From assembly GCF_017349315.1 (NCBI RefSeq), contig NZ_JAFMPP010000018.1:21856-85855 (forward strand): a stretch of DNA of 64,000 nucleotides, written 5' to 3'. Position numbers and translations under genes: made by a program. Origin of the DNA: Jiella flava. Its GTDB lineage: Bacteria; Pseudomonadota; Alphaproteobacteria; Rhizobiales; Rhizobiaceae. The notes beneath the pieces are model-generated. The model worked only from the letters and a program-made list of their open reading frames with translations. It did not search any database and was not told the DNA's origin. Shown piece by piece: positions 25,195 to 35,468 of this stretch (the first letter of the stretch is position 1; each line of letters begins with the position of its first letter).

Positions 25195-28100
25195 ATGAGC
25201 CAGCCCTTTCGCCGCGCCTCCGGCGGCCGGATCGACCGCAACCGCCCCTTGACGGTGAGCTTCAACGGCAAGACCCTCGAAGGCTTTGCCGGCGACACTG
25301 TCGCCTCGATGCTCCTGGCATCGGGTCAACATCTGGCCGGCCGCTCGTTCAAATATCACCGTCCGCGCGGCATTCTTTCCCACGGCTCGGACGAGCCAAG
25401 CGCGCTCCTTTCGGTTGACTGGCGCCACGATCGCGGCCCCGGCTACCGTGACCCGAACAACCGGGCGAGCGTCGTCGAGGCGCGCGACGGGCTGGTGGTA
25501 AAGACCCAGAACCATTGGCCTTCGCTTGCGCTCGATATCGGTGCGGTCAACGACCTGTTGTCGCCGATCTTCGTCGCCGGCTTCTACTACAAGACCTTCA
25601 TGTGGCCGAAGCGGTTCTGGGACAAGGTCTATGAGCCGATCATCCGCAAGGCGGCGGGCCTTGGCGAGGCGCCGGAATATCCCGACCCCGACCATTATGC
25701 CAACCGCCACGCCCATGCCGACGTGCTGATCGTCGGCGCCGGGCCGGCCGGCCTTGCCGCCGCCCTCACCGCCTCGGCCGACGCGTCGAAGCGGGTGATC
25801 CTCGCTGATGAGGGCGCCGAGCCCGGCGGCGCGCTGTTGAACGACCTCACCTCGACCATCGACGGCCAGCCGGCGATGGATTGGGTTGAAGACGCTGTGG
25901 CGACGCTCGACGGGCGCGAAAACGTCATCCTGCTGCCGCGCACGACGGGATTCGGCTACTACAATCACAACCATGTCTGCCTGGTCGAGCGGGTCAGCGA
26001 CCACCGCGCCGACGCGCCCGAGGGGCTTGCCCGCGAGCGGCTGTGGCAGGTGCGGGCGCGGCAGGTGGTACTGGCGACCGGCAGCCATGAGCGGCCGCTG
26101 GTCTTCGAGAACAACGACAAGCCCGGCGTCATGCTCGCCGAGAGCCTGCGCGCCTACGTCAATCGCTGGGCGGTCCTTCCCGGCGACGCGCTGATCGTCG
26201 TCACCGCCGCAGCCTCGGCCTATCGGACCGCCCTCGACGCCAAAGCGGCCGGCATGCGGGTGGAGATCGTCGACATCCGGCTGGGAGCCGATTGCGGACC
26301 AGAACTCGCTGCCGCAAGGGACGCCGGCATCACAGTGCGCACCGGCCATACGGTGATCCGGGCGCTCGGCGGCAACCGCGTCGGCGCCCTGGTCGTCGCG
26401 CCGATCGGCACCGACGGGTCGATCGGGCCGAAGCTCACCCTCGACTGCGACTGTGTCGCCATGTCCGGCGGCTGGACGCCGTCGGTGCATCTCTTCTCCC
26501 AGTCGCGCGGCAAGCTCGCCTTCGACACCGAGATCGACGCTTTCGTGCCGGACAAGTCGGTCCAGGCCGAACGCTCGGCCGGCGCCTGCCGCGGCCTTTA
26601 CGATCTTGGCGCTGTCCTCGCCGACGGCTTTGCGGCCGGCAGCGACGCGATCGGCGGGGCCGCTTCGCCACAGCCGGTCGAGGCCAGCGCCGCCTTCACC
26701 GGCTTCCAGCCGGTGCGGGTGCTGCCGAGCGATGCCGACCCGTCGCGCATCAAGGCCTTCGTCGATTTCCAGAACGACGTGACGGTCAAGGACATCAAGC
26801 TCGCCGTGCGCGAGGGCTTTGAGTCGATCGAGCACGTCAAGCGCTACACCACCACCGGCATGGCGACGGACCAGGGCAAGACCTCGAACATGAACGCCCT
26901 CGGCCTCGTCGCCGGCATCTTGAACCGGCCGATCCCGGCGGTCGGCACCACCACCTTCCGGCCGCCCTATACGCCGGTGAGCTTCGGCGCCCTGATCGGG
27001 CCGGCGCGGAACGAGCTGTTCGACCCGGTGCGCAAGACGCCGATCGACGGCTGGGCGGCGCAAAACGGCGCGGTGTTCGAGCCGGTCGGCCTGTGGCGGC
27101 GCGCCCGCTATTTCCCGCAGGCCGGCGAGGATATGCAGGCGGCGCTCGCCCGCGAAACCAAGGCGGTGCGCAGCACGGTCGGCATCTTCGACGCCTCCAC
27201 CCTCGGCAAGATCGAGGTCGTCGGCCCGGATGCCGCCGAATTCATGAACCGCATCTACACCAACGCCTGGAACAAGCTGAAGACCGGCGGCTGCCGCTAC
27301 GGGCTGATGCTGCGCGAGGACGGATTCGTCTATGACGACGGCGTCGTCGCGCGTCTGGCCGAGAATCGCTTCCACGTGACCACCACCACCGGCGGCGCGC
27401 CACGGGTGCTGCGCCACATGGAGGACTATCTCCAGACCGAATGGCCGGATCTCGACGTCTTTTTGACCTCGATCACCGAGCAATGGGCGGTGATCGCCCT
27501 GCAGGGGCCGAAGGCGCGCGACGTCCTTGAGCCCTTCGTCAGCGAGATCGAGCTGTCGGAGACCGCCTTCCCGCATATGACGGTCAAGACCGGCTCTGTC
27601 TGCGGCGTGCCCTGCCGGCTGTTCCGCGTCTCCTTTACCGGCGAGCTCGGCTATGAGGTCAACGTTCCGGCCGACTACGGCGAGGCGGTCTGGACGACGC
27701 TGTTCAACGCCGGCCAGAAGCATGGCATCACCCCCTATGGCACCGAGGCGATGCATGTTTTGCGGGCCGAGGTCGGCTATATCGTCGTCGGCCAGGAGAC
27801 CGACGGCACCGCGACGCCCGACGATGTCGGCCTCTCCGGCCTCGTCTCCAAGGTGAAGCCGGACTTCGTCGGCAAGCGCTCGCTGTCGCGGCCGGACATG
27901 GTGGCCGCCGGGCGCCGCCAACTCGTCGGCCTGTTGACCAAGGATCCGAACGAGGTGCTCGACGAGGGCGCGCAGGTGGTCAAAGATCCGGGCCAGCCGA
28001 TCCCGATGAAGATGATCGGCCACGTCACCTCCAGCTACCGATCGGAAAATTGCGGCCGCTCGATCGCCATGGCGATGATCGACGACGGTCGCGCGCGGAT

Positions 28101-28200
28101 CGGCGAAACCGTCTTCGCGACGACGCCGACGGGCTTCACCGAGGCGGTGATCGCGCCTGCAGTATTCTACGAGGTGAAGGGAGAAACCGCCGATGCTTGA
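25195..28200 (+). CDS. soxA: Sarcosine oxidase subunit alpha
   Basis: The 1001-residue alpha subunit. It has an N-terminal NAD-binding half (VLIVGAGPAGLAAALTASAD near 178-197; TGSHERPLVFENNDKPG) and a C-terminal aminomethyltransferase-like, folate-binding half (GIFDASTLGKIEVVGPDAAE; SFTGELGYEVNVP). The folate half captures the methyl carbon as 5,10-methylene-tetrahydrofolate. The 3' end overlaps soxG by 8 bp. A very long open frame on the opposite strand is a shadow of its codon bias. Confidence 0.96.
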   Translation: MSQPFRRASGGRIDRNRPLTVSFNGKTLEGFAGDTVASMLLASGQHLAGRSFKYHRPRGILSHGSDEPSALLSVDWRHDRGPGYRDPNNRASVVEARDGLVVKTQNHWPSLALDIGAVNDLLSPIFVAGFYYKTFMWPKRFWDKVYEPIIRKAAGLGEAPEYPDPDHYANRHAHADVLIVGAGPAGLAAALTASADASKRVILADEGAEPGGALLNDLTSTIDGQPAMDWVEDAVATLDGRENVILLPRTTGFGYYNHNHVCLVERVSDHRADAPEGLARERLWQVRARQVVLATGSHERPLVFENNDKPGVMLAESLRAYVNRWAVLPGDALIVVTAAASAYRTALDAKAAGMRVEIVDIRLGADCGPELAAARDAGITVRTGHTVIRALGGNRVGALVVAPIGTDGSIGPKLTLDCDCVAMSGGWTPSVHLFSQSRGKLAFDTEIDAFVPDKSVQAERSAGACRGLYDLGAVLADGFAAGSDAIGGAASPQPVEASAAFTGFQPVRVLPSDADPSRIKAFVDFQNDVTVKDIKLAVREGFESIEHVKRYTTTGMATDQGKTSNMNALGLVAGILNRPIPAVGTTTFRPPYTPVSFGALIGPARNELFDPVRKTPIDGWAAQNGAVFEPVGLWRRARYFPQAGEDMQAALARETKAVRSTVGIFDASTLGKIEVVGPDAAEFMNRIYTNAWNKLKTGGCRYGLMLREDGFVYDDGVVARLAENRFHVTTTTGGAPRVLRHMEDYLQTEWPDLDVFLTSITEQWAVIALQGPKARDVLEPFVSEIELSETAFPHMTVKTGSVCGVPCRLFRVSFTGELGYEVNVPADYGEAVWTTLFNAGQKHGITPYGTEAMHVLRAEVGYIVVGQETDGTATPDDVGLSGLVSKVKPDFVGKRSLSRPDMVAAGRRQLVGLLTKDPNEVLDEGAQVVKDPGQPIPMKMIGHVTSSYRSENCGRSIAMAMIDDGRARIGETVFATTPTGFTEAVIAPAVFYEVKGETADA

Positions 28201-28765
28201 CGTCAATCTCGCCAGCCGCGCGCCGGCGCTTGCGCCGCGATCGAGCGACGCCGGCGTGACCGTTGCCCCGCTTGGGCCGCAAGGCCGCCTGTCGCTGCGG
28301 ATAAAGCCGGCCGCGCTTGGCGACGACACCGCCATCGACGGCTTCGACCTGTCTGGGCCAATCAATTCGCGGCGCAGCGCCGGCGATGGCGCCGCCACGC
28401 GCACCGCCCTTCGTCTCGGCCCGGACGAGTGGATGCTGCTCTGCCCCGCCGACGACGTCGAGGAGCGCAGCGAAGCCCTCGCAGCGGCGCTCAATGACAC
28501 AGCGCATTCGCTGGTCGACGTGTCCCATCGCGACGTCAGCTTCGTCGTCGCGGGAGCCGAGGCCGATAGCGTCATCAATGCCGGCTGCCCGATCGACCTT
28601 GCGCTCGCCGCCTTTCCGGTCGGCGCGGCGACGCGCACCCTTCTCGGCAAGGCCGAGATCGTCCTGACGCGGCTCGCCGAGGATCGCTTCACGGTCACCA
28701 GCTGGCGGTCCTTCGCGCCTTACGTTCAGGGCTTCCTGGTCGAGGCCGCCCGCCACCAACTGTAA
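28193..28765 (+). CDS. soxG: Sarcosine oxidase subunit gamma
   Basis: A 190-residue protein of the SoxG family, the fourth subunit of the heterotetramer. Recognisable parts are LGPDEWMLLCPADD, SLVDVSHRDVSFVVAGA and a C-terminal SWRSFAPYVQGFLVEAAR. It overlaps the end of soxA, so the pair is translationally coupled. Confidence 0.93.
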   Translation: MLDVNLASRAPALAPRSSDAGVTVAPLGPQGRLSLRIKPAALGDDTAIDGFDLSGPINSRRSAGDGAATRTALRLGPDEWMLLCPADDVEERSEALAAALNDTAHSLVDVSHRDVSFVVAGAEADSVINAGCPIDLALAAFPVGAATRTLLGKAEIVLTRLAEDRFTVTSWRSFAPYVQGFLVEAARHQL

Positions 28766-28860
28766 GACAGCGGCCCGTTTGCGGGCCGGCATCAACAACG
28801 TTCCGATCAACAGGGGCGCGGCCGGCGCCGGCATCTCCCGGCCCTTGAAAAGGGTGCAGC

Positions 28861-30123
28861 ATGATGAACGACCTCGTCGCCCGCCTGACCCATCGCAAGA
28901 AGGGCTATACGCTCGACACGCCCTTCTATACGGATCCGGAGATCTTCGACGTCGACATGGACGTGATCTTCTCCCGCCACTGGCTGTTCGTCGGCGTCGA
29001 GCCGGACGTGCCGGAGCCGGGCGACGTCATGGTCGTCGACATCGGCAAGAACTCGGTTGCCATCCTGCGCGACGACGACGGCGAAGTCCGCGCCTTCCAC
29101 AATGTCTGCCGCCATCGCGGCGCGCGGCTCGTTCATGACGAGAAGACCACCGTCGGCAATCTCGTCTGCCGCTATCACTCCTGGGTCTACGGCACGACCG
29201 GCAAGCTCATCCACGCCGAGCATATGGGCGAGGATTTCGACAAATCCTGCCACGGCCTGAAACCGGTCCATATCCGCTCGCTGGAGGGCCTGCTCTTTAT
29301 CTGCCTTGCCGACACCCCGCCGCAGGATTTCGACGAGCTGGAGCGGGTCATGGCGCCCTATCTCGCCCCGCACAATCTGCGCGAGACCAAGGTGGCCTAT
29401 CAGCACGATCTGATCGAGCCGGGCAACTGGAAGCTGACGATGGAGAACAACCGCGAGTGCTATCACTGCGGCGCGAACCATCCCGAACTGACCATCCCGC
29501 TGTTCGCCTACGGCTTCGGCTTTGCGCCCGAGGAACTCGACGAGAGCGAGCGCGAACATGCGGCGCAATATGCCTGCATGCTGAAGAACAATCATGCCGG
29601 CTGGGAGGCGAGCGGCCTGCCCTCGCGCGAGGTCGACCGGCTCGACGACATGGTCACCGGCTTTCGCACCGAGCGCCTGCCGCTCGCCGGTGACGGTGAG
29701 AGCCACACCATGGACACCAAGCGCGCCTGCAAGAAATTGATGGGCGACCTCACCAATGCCAAGGCCGGCGCTCTGCATTTCTGGACCCAGCCGAATTCCT
29801 GGCACCATTTCATGGGTGACCACGCGGTGGTGTTCTCGGTGCTGCCGCTCGATGCCGAACGCTCGCTGCTGCGCACCAAATGGCTGGTCCACAAGGACGC
29901 GGTCGAAGGCGTCGACTACGATCTCGACAATCTGATCGGCGTCTGGATGGCGACCAACCAGCAGGACTCTGATCTCGTCGGCTATTGCCAGCAAGGCGTC
30001 CAGTCCGACGGCTATGTGCCGGGGCCCTATTCGCCCCACACCGAGATGCTCGTCGAAAAATTCGTCAACTGGTATGTCGGCCGGATGCTGTCGCATCTCG
30101 CCGAGACCCGGGCCGCGGCCTGA
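28861..30123 (+). CDS. gbcA: Glycine betaine monooxygenase, Rieske oxygenase subunit
   Basis: GbcA removes the first methyl group of glycine betaine, giving dimethylglycine and formaldehyde. The Rieske centre is C83-x-H85 in VCRHRGARL and C103-x2-H106 in CRYHSW. The mononuclear iron ligands H202 and H207 lie in NNRECYHCGANHPEL. At 420 residues it matches the family, which also includes choline- and stachydrine-type oxygenases; the neighbouring dgc and sox genes make glycine betaine the best substrate. Electrons come from the next gene's product. Confidence 0.94.
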   Translation: MMNDLVARLTHRKKGYTLDTPFYTDPEIFDVDMDVIFSRHWLFVGVEPDVPEPGDVMVVDIGKNSVAILRDDDGEVRAFHNVCRHRGARLVHDEKTTVGNLVCRYHSWVYGTTGKLIHAEHMGEDFDKSCHGLKPVHIRSLEGLLFICLADTPPQDFDELERVMAPYLAPHNLRETKVAYQHDLIEPGNWKLTMENNRECYHCGANHPELTIPLFAYGFGFAPEELDESEREHAAQYACMLKNNHAGWEASGLPSREVDRLDDMVTGFRTERLPLAGDGESHTMDTKRACKKLMGDLTNAKAGALHFWTQPNSWHHFMGDHAVVFSVLPLDAERSLLRTKWLVHKDAVEGVDYDLDNLIGVWMATNQQDSDLVGYCQQGVQSDGYVPGPYSPHTEMLVEKFVNWYVGRMLSHLAETRAAA

Positions 30124-30138
30124 GAGGGGCCGATTGCG

Positions 30139-31269
30139 ATGGATGCTCCCGCCCCGAACGCCGCCAATGCGAAGGCTCAGACCGTCGGCCCCGTGCCCAC
30201 CGGCTATTATCGCTGGGAGCCGGAAGAGGACGACGTCCTCATCTGCCGCGCCGTGCGCGAGGAGACCCATGACGTCAAGACCTTCGTCTTCGCGCCGCGT
30301 CACAAGCGCCAATTCGAATTCGTCTCGGGTCAGTTCCTGACCTTCGAATTCGAGATCGACGGCGCCACCATCCATCGCTGCTACACCATCTCCTCGCCGC
30401 CGACCCGGCCCGACACCGTCTCGATCACCGTCAAGCGGGTGCCGAACGGGCCGGTGTCGAACTGGCTGCATGACGCCTTCCAGCCGGGCATGATGCTGAA
30501 AGCCACGGTGCCGATGGGCGAGTTCTCCTGGTCGGGCATGCAGGCGACCCAATATCTCTTCATCTCAGGCGGCTCGGGCATCACCCCGATGATGTCGATG
30601 ACGCGCTCGGCCTTCGACCTCGCGCTGATTTCCGACATCGCCTTCGTCCACGCCGCCCGCTCGCCGGCCGACATCATCTTTCGCGACGAGCTCGACTTCA
30701 TGAGCCGCCGCAACCGCTCGATCCGGCCGACCTTCATCGTCGAGAAGGACGGCCCGCGCGACGCCTGGAGCGGTTATCGCGGCCGCTTCGACGACTCCAA
30801 ACTGGCGATGATCTGCCCGGATTTTCGCGACCGCGTGGTGTTCGTCTGCGGCCCCGCGCCGTTCATGCGGGCGGTCAAGACAACGCTGAAGGAAGCCGGC
30901 TTCGACATGAGCCGCTACCACCAGGAAAGCTTCAACTTCGACGATTTCACCGAGGAGGCGCAGGAGCAGATCGCCGATGCGGCGGAGGAGATCGATTCCG
31001 GCGTCAAGGTCTTCCAGCTCGAATTCACCAAGACCGGCCGCACCATCGAATGTCCGGAAGGCCTGACGGTGATGGAAGCGGCCCGGCGCGCCGGCATGCG
31101 CCTGCCTTCCTCCTGCTCCAAGGGCCTGTGCGGCACCTGCAAGTCGAAGCTCGTCTCCGGCGCGGTCGACATGAAGCATGGCGGCGGCATCCGCCAGCGC
31201 GAGATCGACGCCGGCATGGCGCTTCTGTGCTGCTCCAAGCCCAAGACCGACCTCGTCATCGAGCGGTGA
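30139..31269 (+). CDS. gbcB: Glycine betaine monooxygenase, ferredoxin reductase subunit
   Basis: A 376-residue hybrid reductase. It combines an FNR-like FAD/NAD domain (HRCYTISSPPTRPDT; FISGGSGITPMMSM) with a C-terminal plant-type [2Fe-2S] ferredoxin domain (SSCSKGLCGTCKSKLVSG, with the last ligand in ALLCCSK). It carries electrons from NAD(P)H to GbcA. It starts 15 bp after gbcA. Confidence 0.94.
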   Translation: MDAPAPNAANAKAQTVGPVPTGYYRWEPEEDDVLICRAVREETHDVKTFVFAPRHKRQFEFVSGQFLTFEFEIDGATIHRCYTISSPPTRPDTVSITVKRVPNGPVSNWLHDAFQPGMMLKATVPMGEFSWSGMQATQYLFISGGSGITPMMSMTRSAFDLALISDIAFVHAARSPADIIFRDELDFMSRRNRSIRPTFIVEKDGPRDAWSGYRGRFDDSKLAMICPDFRDRVVFVCGPAPFMRAVKTTLKEAGFDMSRYHQESFNFDDFTEEAQEQIADAAEEIDSGVKVFQLEFTKTGRTIECPEGLTVMEAARRAGMRLPSSCSKGLCGTCKSKLVSGAVDMKHGGGIRQREIDAGMALLCCSKPKTDLVIER

Positions 31270-31408
31270 GCGACATGGCGCGGCTGACGGCTTCCTTATC
31301 CCGCGCCGCCGCGACGCTTGCCGTCGACACCGCCTCTCGGCCAATCGCCGCACACCGGCCGAACCGTCTCGCCACCGCCAGCACCCCATCCCGGGAGGGC
31401 CCACAGCC

Positions 31409-33478
31409 ATGATCGCCAATGCCGACGCTCTCCTGAAGCCGCTGACCATCAAGGGGCTGACGATCCGCAATCGGGTGATGTCGACCAGCCATGCGCCGTC
31501 CTACGGCAAGGACGGCAAGCCGCAGGAGCGCTATCAGCTTTATCACGAGGAAAAGGCCAAGGGCGGCATCGGCCTGACGATGTTCGGCGGCTCGTCCTCG
31601 GTGTCGGTCGACAGTCCGGCAGCGCCTTGGAACCAGATCTCGGTTGCCGACGATTCCGTCGTGCCGTTCTTTCGGGAATTTTCCGGGCGCATCCACCGCC
31701 ACGGCGCCAAGCTGATGATCCAGCTCACCCATATGGGCCGGCGCACCAAGTGGGATACCGAGCACTGGTTACCGGTGAAATCGCCCTCAGTGACCCGTGA
31801 GCCGGCCTCGCGGGCGATGGCCAAAGCGCTGGAGCAGGAGGAAATCGACCGCATCGTCGCCGATTTCGCGGCCGCCGCGAAGCGGTGCCAAGAGGGGGGC
31901 CTCGACGGCTGCGAGATTTCCGCCGCCCATGGCCATCTGGTCGATCAGTTCTGGTCGCCGCATTCCAACAAACGCAGCGACAAATATGGCGGCAGCCTCG
32001 ACAACCGCATGCGCTTCGGCATCGAGGTGCTGACCGCGATGCGCGCGGCCGTCGGCGACGACTTCGTCATCGGCATCCGCATGTCCGGCGACGAGATGCT
32101 GAAGGGCGGGCTGTCCCACGAAGACTGCGTGGCGATCGCCGCGGACTATGCCGGGCGCGGCCTCGTCGACTTCCTGAACATCATGGGCGGCCAGGCCCGC
32201 GATCACATCGCCCATGCCGTGTCGCTGCCGAACATGTCGTTCCCGGTCGCGCCCTTCCTCGCTTTGCCTTCGGCGATCAAGCGCGAGGTCGACGTGCCGA
32301 TCTTCCACGCTCAGCGGGTGACGGATCTCGCCACCGGTGCGCGGGCCGTCGCCGAGGGCCATGTCGACATGATCGCCATGACCCGGGCCCACATCGCCGA
32401 TCCGCATCTCGTCAAGAAGCTGTCGGAGGGCCGCGCCGACGATATCCGCCAATGCGTCGGCGCCGGCTACTGCATCGACCGCATCTATGTCGGCGGCGAT
32501 GCCTTGTGCATCCAGAATGCCGCCACCGGCCGCGAAGCGACCATGCCGCATGTCATCAAAAAGGCGGCGGCGACAAAGACCGCCGTGGTGATCGGCGGCG
32601 GCGTCGGCGGGTTGGAGGCGGCGCGGGTGCTCGCCGAGCGCGGCCATCAGGTGACGCTGTTCGAAAAGTCCGACCGCCTCGGTGGCCAGGTGAACCTCGC
32701 TTCGAAGGCCACTTGGCGCGAAGCGTTGTCGGGCATTCCGCGCTGGCTTACCGGCCAAGTGCAAAAGCTCGGCGTCGACATCCGCCTGAATACCGAGGCA
32801 AACGAGGCCGAGATCGCCGCGCTGGCCCCCGACATCGTCATCGTCGCGACCGGCGGCCTGCCGCAAAAGGGCGAGGCCAGCGGCTTCGACCATGCGGTCA
32901 CCACCTGGGATGTCCTCGAAGGCCGCTCCGAGCCGTCGGGCAGCGTGCTGCTTTACGACGAGATCGGCGGCCACAACGCCGCCTCCACCGCCGAGCACCT
33001 CGCCAAGAAGGGCTGCCTCGTCGAGATCGTCACCCACGACCGGATGATCGGCGAGGAGATCGGCCCGACCAATCAGCCGGTCCATCTGCGCGAACTCTAC
33101 AAGCTCGGCGTGCTGATGACGCCGAATGCCGAGCTGATCGAGATCTATCCGGAAGGCAATCGGCTGATCGCGGCTTTGCGCAACACCATGACCGACGCAG
33201 AGGAAGAACGGGTGGTCGATTCGGTGGTCGTCGACTACGGCACGCAGCCGGTCGACGGGCTGCATTTTAAGCTGAAGGACAAGGCCAAGAACAAGGGCCT
33301 CACCGATCTCAAGGCCCTGATCGACGGCCGACCACAGCCCTTCGAGACCAATGGCGCCGCGCCCCGGGGCGAAGGGAGGGCCGGCGGCTACACGCTCTAT
33401 CGCATCGGCGATGCCGTCGCCGGCCGCAACATCCACGCCGCGATCTACGACGCGCTGCGCCTGTGCAAGGATCTGTGA
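31409..33478 (+). CDS. dgcA: Dimethylglycine demethylase subunit A (old-yellow-enzyme/TMADH family)
   Basis: A 689-residue flavoprotein with an N-terminal FMN TIM barrel (TIKGLTIRNRVMSTSH; AAHGHLVDQFWSPHSN) and a C-terminal FAD/NAD domain (AVVIGGGVGGLEAARVL), the plan of trimethylamine dehydrogenase. The iron-sulphur loop reads QCVGAGYC...ALC, one cysteine fewer than the usual CxxCxxxC spacing; this may be a DgcA trait. The frame is open upstream to 31178, but the ATG at 31409 has a GGGAGGG site and fits the family start. With DgcB and the ETF it oxidises dimethylglycine to sarcosine. Confidence 0.94.
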   Translation: MIANADALLKPLTIKGLTIRNRVMSTSHAPSYGKDGKPQERYQLYHEEKAKGGIGLTMFGGSSSVSVDSPAAPWNQISVADDSVVPFFREFSGRIHRHGAKLMIQLTHMGRRTKWDTEHWLPVKSPSVTREPASRAMAKALEQEEIDRIVADFAAAAKRCQEGGLDGCEISAAHGHLVDQFWSPHSNKRSDKYGGSLDNRMRFGIEVLTAMRAAVGDDFVIGIRMSGDEMLKGGLSHEDCVAIAADYAGRGLVDFLNIMGGQARDHIAHAVSLPNMSFPVAPFLALPSAIKREVDVPIFHAQRVTDLATGARAVAEGHVDMIAMTRAHIADPHLVKKLSEGRADDIRQCVGAGYCIDRIYVGGDALCIQNAATGREATMPHVIKKAAATKTAVVIGGGVGGLEAARVLAERGHQVTLFEKSDRLGGQVNLASKATWREALSGIPRWLTGQVQKLGVDIRLNTEANEAEIAALAPDIVIVATGGLPQKGEASGFDHAVTTWDVLEGRSEPSGSVLLYDEIGGHNAASTAEHLAKKGCLVEIVTHDRMIGEEIGPTNQPVHLRELYKLGVLMTPNAELIEIYPEGNRLIAALRNTMTDAEEERVVDSVVVDYGTQPVDGLHFKLKDKAKNKGLTDLKALIDGRPQPFETNGAAPRGEGRAGGYTLYRIGDAVAGRNIHAAIYDALRLCKDL

Positions 33479-33533
33479 CGATGGCGCGGGCAGAACGCCG
33501 CGTGTCGCATCGGTGGGACGGGAGCCGTCGCCG

Positions 33534-35468
33534 ATGACCGCCACCTTCCTGCCCTGGATCGTGGTGCTGATGATCGCCGTCGCCGGCGTACAGATCGGCC
33601 GGCGACTGAGGCTGTGGCGGCGCGGCCAGCCGGCGCCGGTCGATTGGCTTGGCGGGCTGAGGGCGCTGCCGAAGCGCTATCTCGTCGACGTCCACCATGT
33701 CGTCGAGCGCGATCGCGCCGCCGCCAAGATGCATGTGCCACTCGCCGGCGGCTTGGTTGCCGCCTGCGGCTTCCTGCTCATCGGCCTCGTAACCGGGCTC
33801 ACCGCCTGGCGCTTCTTCTGGGCGCTCGTGACCCTCGCCTTTCTGGCGATGACCGCCGGCGCGCTCCTTGAAATCCGCCGGCGCTATCCGCGCCGACTCG
33901 CCCGGCTGTCCGGTGGATCGTGGCAGACGTTCCCCTTCGCCCTGATCGCCTTCGCGATCGCCAGCGGGCTGAGTGCGCTGTTCGCGACCTTTGGTAACGC
34001 GCTGCCGGCGTTGGAGCTGTTGACGCTGATCTTAGCCGCCGTCGGCGGTGTCGCGCTTGCCGCGACCGCGGCTGAAGGCCCGATGCGCCATGCCCTTGCC
34101 GGCGCGACCCATCTCGTCGTCCATCCGCGGCCTCAGCGTTTCGGCGGCGGGCGTTCCACGGAGCTGAAGCCGCTCGATCTCGATGCCGAAAAGCTTGGCA
34201 CGGAAACACCGGCGGATTTTGCCTGGAACCGGCTCGTCGCCTTCGACGCCTGCGTCCAATGCGGGCGCTGTGAAGCCGCCTGCCCGGCCTTTGCCGCCGG
34301 CCAGCCCTTGAGCCCAAAACATCTGATCGCCGATCTCGCAGCGGCCAGCGCCGGCGGCGAGCGGCCGCCCTATCACGGCAATCCCTATCCGAACGCCCGC
34401 CCGGTCGGCGGCAGAATCGGGCTCCATGCGCCGATCGTTTCGGCCGAGGGCGTGATCCATCCCGACACGCTGTGGTCCTGCACCACCTGCCGGGCCTGCG
34501 TCGAGGAATGCCCGATGATGATCGAGCATGTCGATACGATCATCGATCTTCGGCGCTTCCAGACGCAGGAACGCGGCGCCATCCCGCTGAAGGCCGAGGA
34601 GCCGCTGGCCAATTTTCGCGGCTGCGACGAGCCGAACGGCCGAGTGCTCGCCGAGCGCACGGATTTTGCCGCCGGGCTCAAGCTTCCTGTCATCGCCGCG
34701 GGCGGACAGACCGACGTCTTGCTCTGGCTCGGCCAGGCCGCCTTCGATCTGCGTGGCCAGCGCACGCTGACGGCGCTGATCCGGATCCTCACCGCAGCGA
34801 AGGTGGATATCGCGGTGCTGGGCGCCGACGAACGCGATTGCGGCGATCTCGCCCGCCGGCTCGGCGATGAAGCAACCTTCCAGCGGCTGGCCAGCGCCAA
34901 TGTCGCGGCGCTCGCCTCGGTTCGTTTCAGGCGCATCCTGACCGCCGACCCGCATGCCTTGCATGTCCTTCGCAACGAATATCCGGCCTTCGGCGGCACC
35001 TATGAGGTGGTGCATCACACCGCCTTTCTCGCCGAGCTCGCAGCGGCGGGGCGGATCCCCCTTTCTCCTCTTGCCGGCCGCTCGATCACCTATCACGATC
35101 CCTGCTATCTCGGCCGCTACAACGGCGAGGTCGAGGCGCCGCGCAGGCTGCTCGACGCATTGGGTCTGGAGCGCCACGAGATGGCCCGTTCCGGCAAACG
35201 CGCGATGTGCTGCGGCGGTGGTGGCGGCGCGCCGGTGGCCGACATTCCCGGCGACACCCGCATTCCCGATCTGCGCATGGCCCAGGCGGCAGAGACCGGG
35301 GCAAAAACCGTCGCTGTCGCCTGCCCGCAATGCGCGGCTATGCTGGAGGGTGTGACCGGCGAGCGACCGGTGGTGAAGGACGTCGCCGAACTTTTCCTGG
35401 AGGCGATCGAGGCGGCCGCCATGCGCCCCGCTGAAGCGGTCCGGGCCCTTGAGGTTGAACCCGCATGA
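33534..35468 (+). CDS. dgcB: Dimethylglycine demethylase subunit B (membrane iron-sulphur protein)
   Basis: A 644-residue protein with several N-terminal membrane helices (FLPWIVVLMIAVAGVQI; FFWALVTLAFLAMTAGALL; FPFALIAFAIASGLSAL). Two [4Fe-4S] motifs (CVQCGRCEAACP and CTTCRACVEECP) and a C-terminal CCG domain (CCGGGGG) follow. It probably links DgcA or the ETF to the quinone pool at the inner membrane. The ATG at 33534 has a GGGAG site; the open frame before it is noncoding. The stop overlaps the next gene by ATGA. Confidence 0.93.
   Translation: MTATFLPWIVVLMIAVAGVQIGRRLRLWRRGQPAPVDWLGGLRALPKRYLVDVHHVVERDRAAAKMHVPLAGGLVAACGFLLIGLVTGLTAWRFFWALVTLAFLAMTAGALLEIRRRYPRRLARLSGGSWQTFPFALIAFAIASGLSALFATFGNALPALELLTLILAAVGGVALAATAAEGPMRHALAGATHLVVHPRPQRFGGGRSTELKPLDLDAEKLGTETPADFAWNRLVAFDACVQCGRCEAACPAFAAGQPLSPKHLIADLAAASAGGERPPYHGNPYPNARPVGGRIGLHAPIVSAEGVIHPDTLWSCTTCRACVEECPMMIEHVDTIIDLRRFQTQERGAIPLKAEEPLANFRGCDEPNGRVLAERTDFAAGLKLPVIAAGGQTDVLLWLGQAAFDLRGQRTLTALIRILTAAKVDIAVLGADERDCGDLARRLGDEATFQRLASANVAALASVRFRRILTADPHALHVLRNEYPAFGGTYEVVHHTAFLAELAAAGRIPLSPLAGRSITYHDPCYLGRYNGEVEAPRRLLDALGLERHEMARSGKRAMCCGGGGGAPVADIPGDTRIPDLRMAQAAETGAKTVAVACPQCAAMLEGVTGERPVVKDVAELFLEAIEAAAMRPAEAVRALEVEPA

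Noticed and set aside
25129..28698. A minus-strand open frame of 1189 codons opposite soxA
   Set aside because: It mirrors soxA codon by codon, is rich in Arg, Asp, Ala and His from antisense high-GC codons, and has no recognisable domain. The same applies to the long antisense frames at 20175-21878, 28807-30552, 31787-33544 and 34032-35792.
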